From Hymenoscyphus infarciens (taxonomy: Eukaryota; Ascomycota; Leotiomycetes; Helotiales; Helotiaceae), in assembly GCA_001414345.1 (NCBI GenBank), contig LLCB01000218.1:37835-101834 (forward strand): a stretch of DNA of 64,000 nucleotides, written 5' to 3'. Numbering within the stretch: position 1 is the stretch's first letter; every line of letters begins with the position of its first letter. This document shows, piece by piece, positions 22,743 to 34,421 of the stretch. Made by a program: the position numbers and the translations under genes. The notes below the pieces were generated by a model, which made no database searches, was not told the DNA's origin, and worked only from the letters and a program-made list of their open reading frames with translations.

Positions 22743-25700
22743 TCTCTCCTCTTTTAAAAAGACTTATTCTAAGTCTTTAGTTATTAATTAATATAGTATT
22801 AGGTTAACTAGAGTATTATTTACGTATTTGTTATAAAGAATATAACTTATCTACTATTATAGTATCTAATAGTTAGAGTAGAGTTAGTAACTAGTAGTAT
22901 TATTATTTTAAGAGATAATAGTTCTTTATTTACTATTATATACTATATAATAATAGATATAAATAGAAGAGAGGCTAATTATTAGCTATTAAGTAAGAAG
23001 TAGTATACTACTATAAAGTTATTATATTCTTACTATTATTATATATTATAATAGTAATTATTAAGTAATAAATAATAATTATAAGCGATAGCTATTATTA
23101 TAAGTAGTATTTTAGTAGGCGACTTTTCTCTAATTCTAACTTCTCTTCTTCTTTTCTTTTTATCTAAAATAATATATATATAGTAAGAATACCTTTTAAT
23201 TAGATATATTCTTATATACTAACTTTTATCTTAGAATATATATATATATTATATATATATATAAAAGTAAGTCTTTCTCTCCTTTATTAAGCCTAATTTA
23301 AGACTAATCTAATATAGTAAAATACCTCTCCTATATTCTCCTAGTATACTTCTAGCTATCTACTAAGTCTACTACGTTTAGTACTTTTAAGTAAAATCTT
23401 AGAATAGAGATTATATATATACTTTTAAAAAGCTAAAGTTAAAGAAGTATAGGTACTATATTAAGTAGAATACTATATATATCTTAGTAAGTTTAATCTT
23501 AAATATATACTAAATCTATTCTAACTTAAGTAGTTACTATAGTTTATAAAGAAGGAGTTTAATAAGCTTAAGCTTAAGAAGAAGAAGAGAGAGATTAAGA
23601 AAGCTACTAAGGCTTTAGATAAGATATTAGTTATTACTAGTATAAAGGTACTAAAGAATAGTTTAGAGGTATAGTCTACTCTCTTAAAAGAGACTTAGAC
23701 ACTTTATACTAAGGTTACTATAAGTACTCTTTACTTATTAAAGAGGCTTTAGTTACTAATATTTAATAGTTCTTATACTATACTATAAAGAGTAAGACCT
23801 CTATCTAAACCTAGGTTTAGGTCCTCTTTAAAGCCTATCTAAAGAGTTTATAAGCGTTCTCTCTAAAGCTAGTTATAGGAGGTTACTAAGGTAAGAAGCG
23901 TTCTTATAAGAAGAAGATAGAGAAAGAGCTAATTTAAGCTTCTTACGCTTAGAAGAGTAGAGAGGAGGATAATAAGTTAGAGAAAGGAGAGACTATAGCT
24001 TAAAGAGAGTTAATAGACCTTATTTTAGTAGTAACTTAGTCTTAGTTCTTTACTTTATTAATTTTAAATATTTCTACTAGTTAGTATTTTATCTTAGGTT
24101 TTTATTATAAGTTCTTTATTAAAAGTAACGAGAATTAAAAGATATTAATAGAGTTTTATAAATTAACTCTTTTATTTAATTCTTATCTAATTCCTATATA
24201 TTAAGCTATTTAGAGAGGTATTAAAGTAGTCTTAGCTCTTCTAGATATTTAGTATAAAAGTCTTTTAAATAATATAGTAAACTCTAAAAATTATTTATAA
24301 GATATTAAGTAAGATCTAAATTATATCTAACCTATTTTACTTAATATTATAGCTATCTTCTAAAAAGTCTACTATTAAGTATTTCTTATACCTTCTATTC
24401 TTATATACCTTTAATAATATCTAGTAGAGGCTTTAAAGCCTCTTATCTTAGTAGAAAGGTATTTAAATCCTTTAAAAGTATATTAAAAGTAAAAACATTA
24501 TAAATTAATAAGCTTTTAAGAAGCTTTAGCTTATAAGAGTATCTTATACGTTCTAGTATTTTAAAAGGTTCTATTTACTATTTAGTAAGCTTTTAGCTAA
24601 GATAATTTATCTTAAAATTCTTAGTAAATAAGTAGACTTTATCTCTAATATCTTAGTTAATAGCTCTTTAGTACTAGTTTATACTATCCTTTATCTTCTT
24701 CTAAGCCTTATTTATATTATCTTTAGCTATCTTCTAAGTAGAGTATATATATTAAGCTACTTTTACTACTTTATTATAGTTAAGTTATTTCTAGAAAATA
24801 GAAGTCTTTAGTATATTCTAGTTTTATAAAGTCTTTAAGTTAAGTCTAAACTTAAGCTAATAAGAGGTTATACTAATAAATAAGTATAAAAGTGTTATTT
24901 ATACTCTATCTATTAGAGGGATTAATTTACTCTAGTTAGCTTAATAATAGGTTATAAAGAGCCTTAGTCTCTAATTAATATATTAGTTTATTATCTCTAT
25001 CTATTTATCTATCTATTTATAGTAAGTAGTACTAAGCTTAAGCTTAATACTAATTATTTAATAAAATTTAGTCTAAAATAATAATATAAATTAAAGTCTT
25101 TAATTAGACGTAATTAATTTAAAGTAGTAGCTAAAATAGTAAATCTATTAAATAAAGAGTTTAACTAGTTCTTTAATATCTATAGTTAAATAATAAGGTA
25201 TTAATACTAAATCCTTTCTAAGTTAGTTAATAAATACTAATATAGTATTAAATCTATATTTATCTTTTAAAAAGGATTTAAAGTCTATATATAAATATTA
25301 TATAAAATAGTTAAATATAAGTAGAAGGTAAAGAAAGCCTTATTACTTAGTTTATTAAAGATAAGAGTATTTATAAGCTTAATAATTCTCTATATACCTC
25401 CTATAGTCTAAAAACATTCTAGCTTAGTAATAGTATTATACTAATAACTAGTATATCTTTTTTATACTTAAGTAAGTACTAAATACTTAGTTATAGACTT
25501 CTTAGATTAGTTTTATATAGAGTTTAGTATTCTTTTAAATATAAAGTTAATTCTTAAAAAGTAGTAAATTATCTAATAAGAAGTAGTATCTATCTAGAAG
25601 TTTATAATATTCTTTCTAAAAGAAGTATAAGTTATCTTCTTTTAACTTCTAAATTATATTTAAACTTATTCTTAGAATAACATTTAACTAAATTATATTA

Positions 25701-28700
25701 AGAGAAGTAGACTATTCTTATAAAAAGGTTTAAATAAGTTTAATATTAATTTAAAGGTTTAAATAATTTAATACTAAAAGAATATATAAGTAGCTATCTA
25801 CTTTAACTTAATTATAAGTTTTTAAGTCTTATTTATATTAAGTTAATATATCTACTTTTTAATTACTCTTCTTAGATGTAAATTAGATCTAAAAGTTAAA
25901 GTCTAATAAAAACTCTATCTATTAGACTTACTTAGTTATAAGTAGCTTAGTTATTATAAAGTATTCTAATAATCTATAATCTAAATATATATTAATATAC
26001 TTCTAATATAATATAGGTTTAAGATACTATTTCTTAAAAGCTTCTATAATAGTAGATAGTTCTTTGTTATAGATCTCTTAGTTTAATTTATAGCTAACTA
26101 AGATATATAAGTAGAACCTAATAAAGTATTAAAGGCTATTATATTATTATAAGAATATATCTACTATTACTCTTTCTAAAGAGTCTATTTCTACTTTTAT
26201 ATTATAATTAAAGTTAAAGTAGTATAATATTTAAATTATAAGTAGCTTAGTTCTTAGTACTTTAAAAACTTCTTTATATTTAAGTATCTATAGAAATAGC
26301 TCTATAAGATATATTATTATAATTAGAGGTTTAGTAATTTTAGTATAACCTTTAATAAATTATCTATAGAATCTTATAAACCCTAGATAAGACTTTATAC
26401 CTATTATAGTATTAAGTTAGACCTAGTTTTATAAAAACTCTACTTTTTTAAAGTTAACTTTAAGTCCTTTTATAGTTAAGATAAATCCTAAGTATTTAAC
26501 TCTAATAATACTAAATTTGCTTTTCTTAATATTAACCTAAAGTCTTACTTCTTAAAGCTGATTTAGAACTTTCTTAACCTATTCTTTATATTTTTTAATA
26601 ATATCTAAATAAATTAAAATATTATCTAAGTAAGTAATATAAGAGTTATTTAAATAGTTAATTAAGATATTATTTATATAATATAAATAGATAGTAGAGC
26701 TATTATAGAGTCTAAAAGAGAGAACCTTATATTTATATATACTATACCTAGTTCTAAATATAGTTATCTCTTTTAAGTTAGAGTCTATTTAAATATAATA
26801 GAAAGCTTATCTAATATCTAATTTAATAAAGATTTTAACTATTCTTATCTTAGAAAAGAGCTTACTAATATAAAAGATTAAGTAGAAATTATTTTAAGTT
26901 AAAGTATTAAGCTTTCTATAATTAATATAGAACTATAACTTATTACTATTAGCCTTTTTAATAAAGAGTACTAGAGAGGTAAAAGAGCTATTACTATTAA
27001 TAATAAACCTCTTATCTAGATTCTTTATAAGTTACTTCTTTATAGCTTTAAGCTTTATAGTTAACTATTAATATAAAGGTAAAAAGGAGTTAGGAAGTAG
27101 TTTATTTAAAGTAATCTTATAGTTATATTTTCTAGTAAGAAGAGAGCTTATTAGAAGCTACTTTTAAAAACACGTCTTTATAAGATAAGTAATATTTTAG
27201 AAGTTAAGCTTATATTAAAGCTCTTATATTATTATTATCTTAAAAAGAGGCTAATCTTTTATTAATAATCTAATCTAGCTTATAAATACTTATTATATAA
27301 AATTCTAAATTAGGTTATTTTATATTAAAGTATATAATATTTATACTAATTTTATAGATAAAAGAGTATAAAGTCTAGTCTTTTAAGACTATACTAGTAG
27401 TTTTTAGAGGCTTTAAACTAGAGTTAGATATTAAATTTTTAAGAAGTATTATTATAAATAAGAGTAATAACTTAGCTATATTTATAAGTCTACTCTTTTT
27501 ATATCTTTCTTATTAATAGATTATATATTCCTTTTAATTTATATTTAACTAGTAGTTTAAAATAGGTTTCTAGTTCTAGCTAGAAAGTAAAAGTAAAATT
27601 TCCTTACTATAGTAGAGAGTTAAGAGGTTATTAGCTAGCTAAGTAATCTAGTTCTTTAAAAGGTTAAAAAGAACTTTAAAATAGTTTAACTACTTATTAC
27701 TAATAATTAAGTCTTATTATCTAAGGTCTAAGATAATAAAGAGGTAGTTATAAATATAACGTTTATCTATATTTAGATATAGTTATATAAACTAAGTTAC
27801 CTAGCTTTTAGTACTATTATTATATCTATAAATAGATATAAAATAAGGTAGTTTCTAAATCTATAAATCTATTACTTTTAATAATTAAAGAACTAAGGGT
27901 TAATTTAGAAATAAGTACCTTTTTACTCTTATATCTACTATTTAATACTATATCTTTATATACTAAAAGTAGTATTTATAAGAAACTATTTTCCTTTTAT
28001 AAGTTTAGTAAGATTAAGTCTAACTAGATTATATTTATATAAGCTTAGAAAGGTATTTTTATCTAAACCTTTTTATTTTCCTTCTAACCTAGGTTAGAGT
28101 TAAAGTACTCTTTAAGTAGTTATTCTTTCTTAAGTTAATTATCTATTTTATTAATACTAAGTAGATTAAAATAGTTAAGCTTAATATATCTAGGTTTCTT
28201 ATAATTATAACACTTTATACTAGTAGGTAATTAGTTTATAAATAAAGTCTTTAATCTTTTACTAGTAGAAGAGAGCTTAAGAGTTTAAGAAGTCTTTTAA
28301 GAAGTAGAATAAAGTCTATATAAGAGTAGTAAAGGTTTTATAACTAAACTAAATAAGGATTAGTTAGTATTAGGCTTTTAATATAATAAGCTTATTATAA
28401 CTAGTTTTTCTATACTTATTATACTAGTTATATATAACTTAGTATTATAGTACTATTCCTTATTTATAAATAAAAGGTCTTTTACTATCTTATTAAAGTT
28501 AGTATTTTAGTATCTCTTACTATTAACTAATTAGGTTTAGAGCTAAGGTATAAGCTTCTCCTATATATAGTAGAAGTTATCTTACTCTAATACTTCTTTA
28601 AGTATTACTATACTTAAAAAGTAACTTTTAAATTCTATAAAACTTTTTTTTATATAACTCTTTTATTCTATTTAAAGAGACTAAAAAGTATTTTAAGTAT

Positions 28701-29827
28701 CCTTCTTCTTATAACTAGTTAAATAGTAAATATTAAGAAGTTTAATTATTTCTTTATAATCTTTAAATATTATGTTACTTATATTAGACTTATATTAAGG
28801 CTCTAAGTAGTTCTAGGTAAGTTTTATTAGTATCTCTTAAATAAGAGCTTTATAAGTTAAAGATATCTAATAATAGTTAGTATTTATATAGAGTTAATTA
28901 TATATTAATATTCTCTATTACTTATATATAAGTAAAATATTATTATTTAAAAGTTTAATTTTCTTTATAATCTTACTTTTAATAGATTAAAGAGCTTTTA
29001 AAGTACTTTTAAGTTATAGGTATAGAGTAAATTATTATAAGAAAGGAATATTAAAAGTAGGGTTTTACCTTAAATAATAGTTTAAAGAGATAAAAGGAGG
29101 TGTTTATATTAGTTAGATAGAACTTAGACTTTAGTTATTATTTAATAGTTATTAACTAATTTACTATACTAGGTCTAATAATTAAGTAATCTAATTATCT
29201 TACTCTAAAATTCTCTATTCTTTTTCTTAATCCTTAGCCTCTATAGCTTAGATTATACTCTATATCTCGTCTATATTAGAGAAGTCTTATTAATCTCTTT
29301 AGCTTCTAAGCATAGAGCCTTTACTTTTATTATTTTTAAGCTTCTTAGTATTCTTAGAGATATAGTACTAAGTTAGAGACCTTTCTATAAAAGCTTAACT
29401 TTATTCTTTAAGAGAGGGCTCTATACTTAAGAGTAGAGCTTAAGAGAGACCTAGAGTTACTCTAGATTCTAATATATTAAATATTAAATTAAAAAGAAGA
29501 GGAAGATAAGATTAGATTTAAAAGCCTTCTAAATAACTATTATAAGTTAACTTATTTACTAAATCTAGGGTTATTAGAACTCTTAAAAACACTTAGTATA
29601 TTCTAATCTTTTAATATATCTATAACACGATTTTTACTAGCTATCTATATAGATACTAAACCCTAGTATTACTAGCTATCTAAGTAGTCTCTAATTACCT
29701 AGCTATATAAGAATACTATTATAATATTCTAAATTAAAAGTAAATCAACTTCTAAATAAAGAGTAGTAATAAGCTTAAAGGAGATATTATTAAGGCTATT
29801 ACTAGTAAAGAAGAGTTATTATTTTTA

Positions 29828-30205
29828 TATAATAGTATAAAATATATATAACTATAATAGAGGTATATAAGAGTATATATAGAAGAATAACGTATATAGA
29901 TACTAGATACTAATATAAAAGAAAATAATAACTATCTTTCTTCTATACTAAGTATAAATATCTATATATAAGAGGTTAAAGACTACTAAGTCCTAATAAG
30001 AATAATAACCGAGTCCTTCCTAATATAGCTACTAAAATAATAAGAGCTTTAAAGCTAAATATATAAGACCTTAAAGCGAAATATATAATATCTAATTCTT
30101 ACTCTCTTTAGCACCTTCTATCTAATAAGTTATAAAAGTATCGATAGTTATAGAGGTATCGGCAGTTTTACGAATGCTAATAATTTAGAATAGCGTGCTA
30201 TTATA
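29828..30205 (-). repeat. 5' LTR of gypsy copy A
   Basis: 378 bp partner of 22365-22742, followed by TACCT at 30206-30210. Differences from its partner are mostly C/T or G/A, as expected of RIP. Confidence 0.88.
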
Positions 30206-33200
30206 TACCTTATCTATAAGTTATAGAGTAAGTAGACTATTATCTTATCTACTCTCTCTCCTATTATTATACTTATCTAGTTCTCGTCTATAATATACGT
30301 CTAACTTACTTTTAAATATCTTTTATATATAAAGAATACTACTACTCTATCTAACTAGATTATATTATATCTTAAGCTTAAGAAGTAGCTAGAGAAGTCT
30401 CTTATACTATTCTACGCTAGTTCTTAGATTACTAATATATTATATTCCTTCTTATAATTTAGAGCTATATTAAAGGCTTCTAGTATCTTCCTTATATTCT
30501 AATATAGTACTATTATACTTATAGTAGTTCTATAGATAGAGTTTAAGTTACTTCTATTTCTTCTCTATTTAGATCTCTTATTATATTAAGAAAGCTTCTT
30601 AGCCTCTTTAGAAACTAGATTAGATTACTACTATTTATATATTCTACTTTATTTATATCTATTAACCTCTTTAGTATAGATCTCTATTTCTACCTTTTTC
30701 TTAAGCTTTATAAGCCCTCTTTCTAGCTAAAGGTAAATAGGTAAGATATCCTTACCTTACCTTTCTTTAAGAGTCTTTATAAGTTTATAAACAGAGTTAT
30801 CTTATTAAGATATTATTCTCTTACCTACTTATAGTATTACTTCTCTATATAGTACTCTTTTATAAATACTAGATATTCTCTTTTATAATTCCTATACTTT
30901 ACTAGGTATTCTTTTAGATCCTTCTTACTAGAGTACTCTTCCTTACTCTCTTTATACCTCTTATATATATACTAGATATACCTCTTATCTTATTTATAAA
31001 AGCATATTATATACCTCTACTTTTAGTACTTATAACACCTCTATACTACTACTTCTAAAACGTATCTTTTATATAAAAAGTATTATACCTTCTATAGTAT
31101 TCCCTTTATATATACCCTTCTTACTTCCTCTGATATTACTACTTTAAGAATATAGTTCTTTTAAGCTAGTCTCTCTTATCTCTAATACTCTCTATATCTA
31201 TTTCCTTATTATATAATCTTTAGTATTCTTATACTAGAGGCTTAAAAGATACTTTATAGTATACTTCTTATCTTATTCTTAAGTATATTTACTAGAGCTC
31301 TTTTTATAAGTACTACTAGTATTCTTACTACTACTACTGTTTCTTATCTAAATACTTTCTTTACCTAGCTATTATCTTATATATATCTTACTTACTTCTT
31401 TTCTTTAAACCTTATAATAATATCCTTACTCTAGAGCTTTTAAGCTATTATTACTCTTATCTTATATCTACTTATATTTATAGCTTTAATTACCTTCTTT
31501 AATAATAGCTTATCCTTCTCTTTATCTATCTCTATTACTTAGACTATAATCTCTCTAGTATATTTAGCTAGTACTATGTATTCCCTTTATAGTATAGTTA
31601 CTACCCCTCTCTATAGTCTCCTAGTTCTAGCTCTCTCTATCTATATTAGACTATACTTCTTTATTCCTTCTATTCTCTTAACTATAATAATAAGCTCTTT
31701 TTATAGAATTCTATATATAATTATATTATCTTCTCTCTTCTTGTTTCTCTTATACTTAAACACTTTTCCTATTACTTTAATAATTACTTTAATACCTCTT
31801 TTCTCTATTACTAAGTTAAGTATTATTTAGATTAGGCTTTTCTCTATTACGTCTATATAGTCTAATACTCTCTTCCGTCCTCTTATACTCTACTCTCCTT
31901 AGTTTGTTATACTATCTTTATTAGTTACTAGTACTTTAGAGAGAGAAATAAGAGCTCTTTATAAGCCTCTCTTTTTCCTACTACTACTACTACTATAATT
32001 ATTTAATATAATTATAGAGTACTTTAGTCTCTTTCTAGACTGTCTAACAGTTATCTAAACATATTTTAAGGCTTTTAGAGTTACTTTGTTAATTCTAAAA
32101 AGGTTTATTAATAATTAATATAGTATTAGATTAACTAGAATAGTATTTATCTATTTATTATAAAGAATATAACTTATCTACTATTATAGTATCTAGTAGT
32201 TAGAGTAAGGTTAGTAGCTAGTAGTATTATTATTTAAGAGATAATTACTCTTTATTTACTACTATATACTATATAATAATAGATATAAATAGAAGAGAAG
32301 TTAATTATTAGCTATTAGATAGAAAGTAGTATACTACTATAGAGTTATTATATTCTTACTATTATTATATATTATAATAGTAATTATTAAGCGATAAATA
32401 ATAATTATAAAGTAATAGCTATTATTATAAGTAGTATATTAATAAGTAACTTTTCCTAATTCTAACTTCTCTTCTTCTTTTCTTTTTATCTAAATAATAT
32501 ATAAAGTAAGAATACCTTCTAATTAGGTATCTTATATACTAACTTATCTCTTAAAACATATATATATATTATATATATATATATAAACGTAAGTCTTTCT
32601 CCTCTTAATTAGACCTAATTTAAAGCTAATCTAATATAGTAAAATACCTCTCTTATATCCTTCTAGTACGCTTTTAGCTATCTACTAAGTCTACTACGTT
32701 TACTATCTTTAGATAAAATCTTAGAATAGAGATTACGTATACGCTTTTAAGAAAGCTAAGTTAAAGAAGTATAAGTACTATATAGAGTAGAATACTATAT
32801 ATATCCTAGTAAGTTTAATTCTAAATATACTCTAAATCTATTCTAACTTAGAATAGTTACTATAGTTTATAGAGAAGGAGTTTAAGCTTAAAGAGAAGAA
32901 GAAGGAGATTAAAGAGGCTATTAAAGCTTTAGATAAAGTATTAGTTATTATTAGTATAAAAGTACTAAAGAATAGTTTAAAAGTATAGTTTACTCTCTTA
33001 AAAGAGACTTAGACGCTTTATACTAAAGTTATTATAAGTATCTCTTAATAATTAGAGAGGTTTTAGTTACTAATATTTAATAGTTCTTACGTAGTACTAT
33101 AGAAAGTAGGCTCTCTATTTAAACCTAGGTTTAGGTTCTCTTTAAAGCCTATCTAAAGAGTTTATAAGCGTCTCTTTCTAAGCCTATTATAAGAGGTTAC

Positions 33201-33507
33201 TAAAGTAAGAAGCGCTCTTATAAGAAGAAGATAGAGAAAGAGTTAATTTAAGCATCTTATACTTAGAAGAGTAGAGAAGAGAATAATAAGTTAGAAGAAG
33301 AAGAGGCTATATAGGCTCTATTTTAGTAGTAACTTAGTCTTAGTTCTTTACTTTATTAATTTTAAATATTCTTATTAGTTAGTATTTTATCTTAGGTTTT
33401 TATTATAAGTTCTTTATTAAAAGTAACTAAAATTAGAAGATATTTATAAAGTTTTATAAATTAACTCTTTTATCTAATTCTTATTTAATTCTTATATATT
33501 AATCTAT

Positions 33508-34421
33508 ATAACGTATTTTTAAGTTAAAAACGCTCTAAGAAGCTTGAATTTAGAAGATGAAAACTCTGCTATATATATAGAGAAAGAGAGTTATATAAGA
33601 CTCTTTTTTTCCGTAATATATCTCTTAAGTCTAGGAAAACGACAGCTTTCTAGACTTATAAACTTAAACTAGATTATAAAAGAACTTCTTAACTATATCG
33701 CCTTCTATTCCTATTATAGAGAAACCTACGGAGCTATATATATTACTTTAAACTCTTAAATAGCGATTCTCTAGATAATATTCTTAAGAGTAAGTTCTTA
33801 CTTCTAGATTCTATCTAACTTCCTCTCTTATACTCTAGCACGTTATTAGCTCTAGCTTTAGCGAAGATAGCGAGTAGCGTTCGTAGATATAGTAGCTCGT
33901 AGTTAGCGTTATACACTAGCTTCGTAGAGTACTAGGCTTCTGAATTCGAATATATCTTCGAGCACCTCTTAGAGTAAGCTAGCGCGCTAGGCTTCTAGTT
34001 TAAATGCCTTCCGCGAAGAGCTTTATATAAGCTCGTCGAGAGTAAGCTACTAAAGAGATATACTTACTCGTAGTAGAGCTTTCGCTATATTCTAGAAGAG
34101 TCCTGTCTACGCTTATTAGAAGAGTTCTTATTCGCGATTATTAGAAGAGTCTCGTATTCGAAGTTAGAAGAGCTCTCTCGTCGTCGAGAGTAAGTATCGA
34201 GGGGTTAGTTACGCTAACTCTAATAGACGAGAGCGTTCTAAATACGTAGTAATATTAAATATATAAGCAGAAGTTATAGATTAAACTCTAGGTATAAACC
34301 GGGCTTATAATTATAACGTATTTTTAGGTTAAAAACGCTCTAAGAAGCTTAAATTTAGAAGGTGAAAACTCTGCTATATATATAGAGAAAGAGAGTTACG
34401 TAAGACTCTTTTTTTCTATAA
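33508..34421. mobile_element. Small non-coding LTR-flanked element (TRIM-like) inside gypsy copy B
   Basis: Direct repeats 33508-33616 and 34313-34421 (109 bp each, beginning ATAACGTATTTTTA and ending near TTTTTC(C/T)(G/A)TAA) flank about 696 bp. The copy is bounded by TAATCTAT on both sides (33500-33507 and 34422-34429). Copy A has the same site uninterrupted near 24.195-24.213 kb, which proves an insertion. The interior holds no open frame and is visibly richer in CG than its surroundings. Size and lack of coding fit a terminal-repeat retrotransposon in miniature. LTR ends could be shifted by one base, which would give a 7-bp duplication. Confidence 0.78.

Larger units (their letters stand above)
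22365..30205 (-). mobile_element. Ty3/gypsy LTR retrotransposon copy A, complete but RIP-inactivated
   Basis: 7841 bp with two 378-bp LTRs (22365-22742 and 29828-30205), each TATAATAG...CTATTATA with about 12-bp terminal inverted repeats. It is flanked by TATCT and TACCT, a 5-bp duplication with one C/T difference. Pol is on the minus strand: the RT core appears as YLDN-ILIY at about 26605-26645 where the active form would have two Asp. The presumed order on the minus strand is gag (about 28.7-29.8 kb), RT, RNase H, then integrase toward 24.3 kb. This copy has no nested insertion and serves as the empty-site reference for copy B. It inserted into the LINE. Confidence 0.89.
19101..32107 (-). 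mobile_element. LINE (Tad1-like non-LTR retrotransposon), interrupted by gypsy copy A
   Basis: Flanked by an exact 14-bp duplication, TTAATAATTAATAT, at 19087-19100 and 32108-32121. Copy A shows the unoccupied version of this site just inside its own 3' LTR, near 22.78 kb. The 3' end on the minus strand carries an AAT-repeat tail (19101-19113), typical of target-primed insertion. Minus-strand translation shows a RIP-altered reverse transcriptase: a GxxxxSxxxP-like block near 20.8 kb and VGFIDNINL (the FVDD-type active site) near 20.70-20.72 kb. After removing copy A the element is about 5.2 kb. RNase H and endonuclease regions are presumed but not individually identified. No intact frame remains. 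Confidence 0.83.

Noticed and set aside
31576..31830. 84-codon plus-strand open frame inside the AT-rich block
   Set aside because: Its product is only Leu/Ile/Tyr/Ser-rich, as expected from RIP-mutated DNA, and it lies on the wrong strand within the LINE. It is chance openness.
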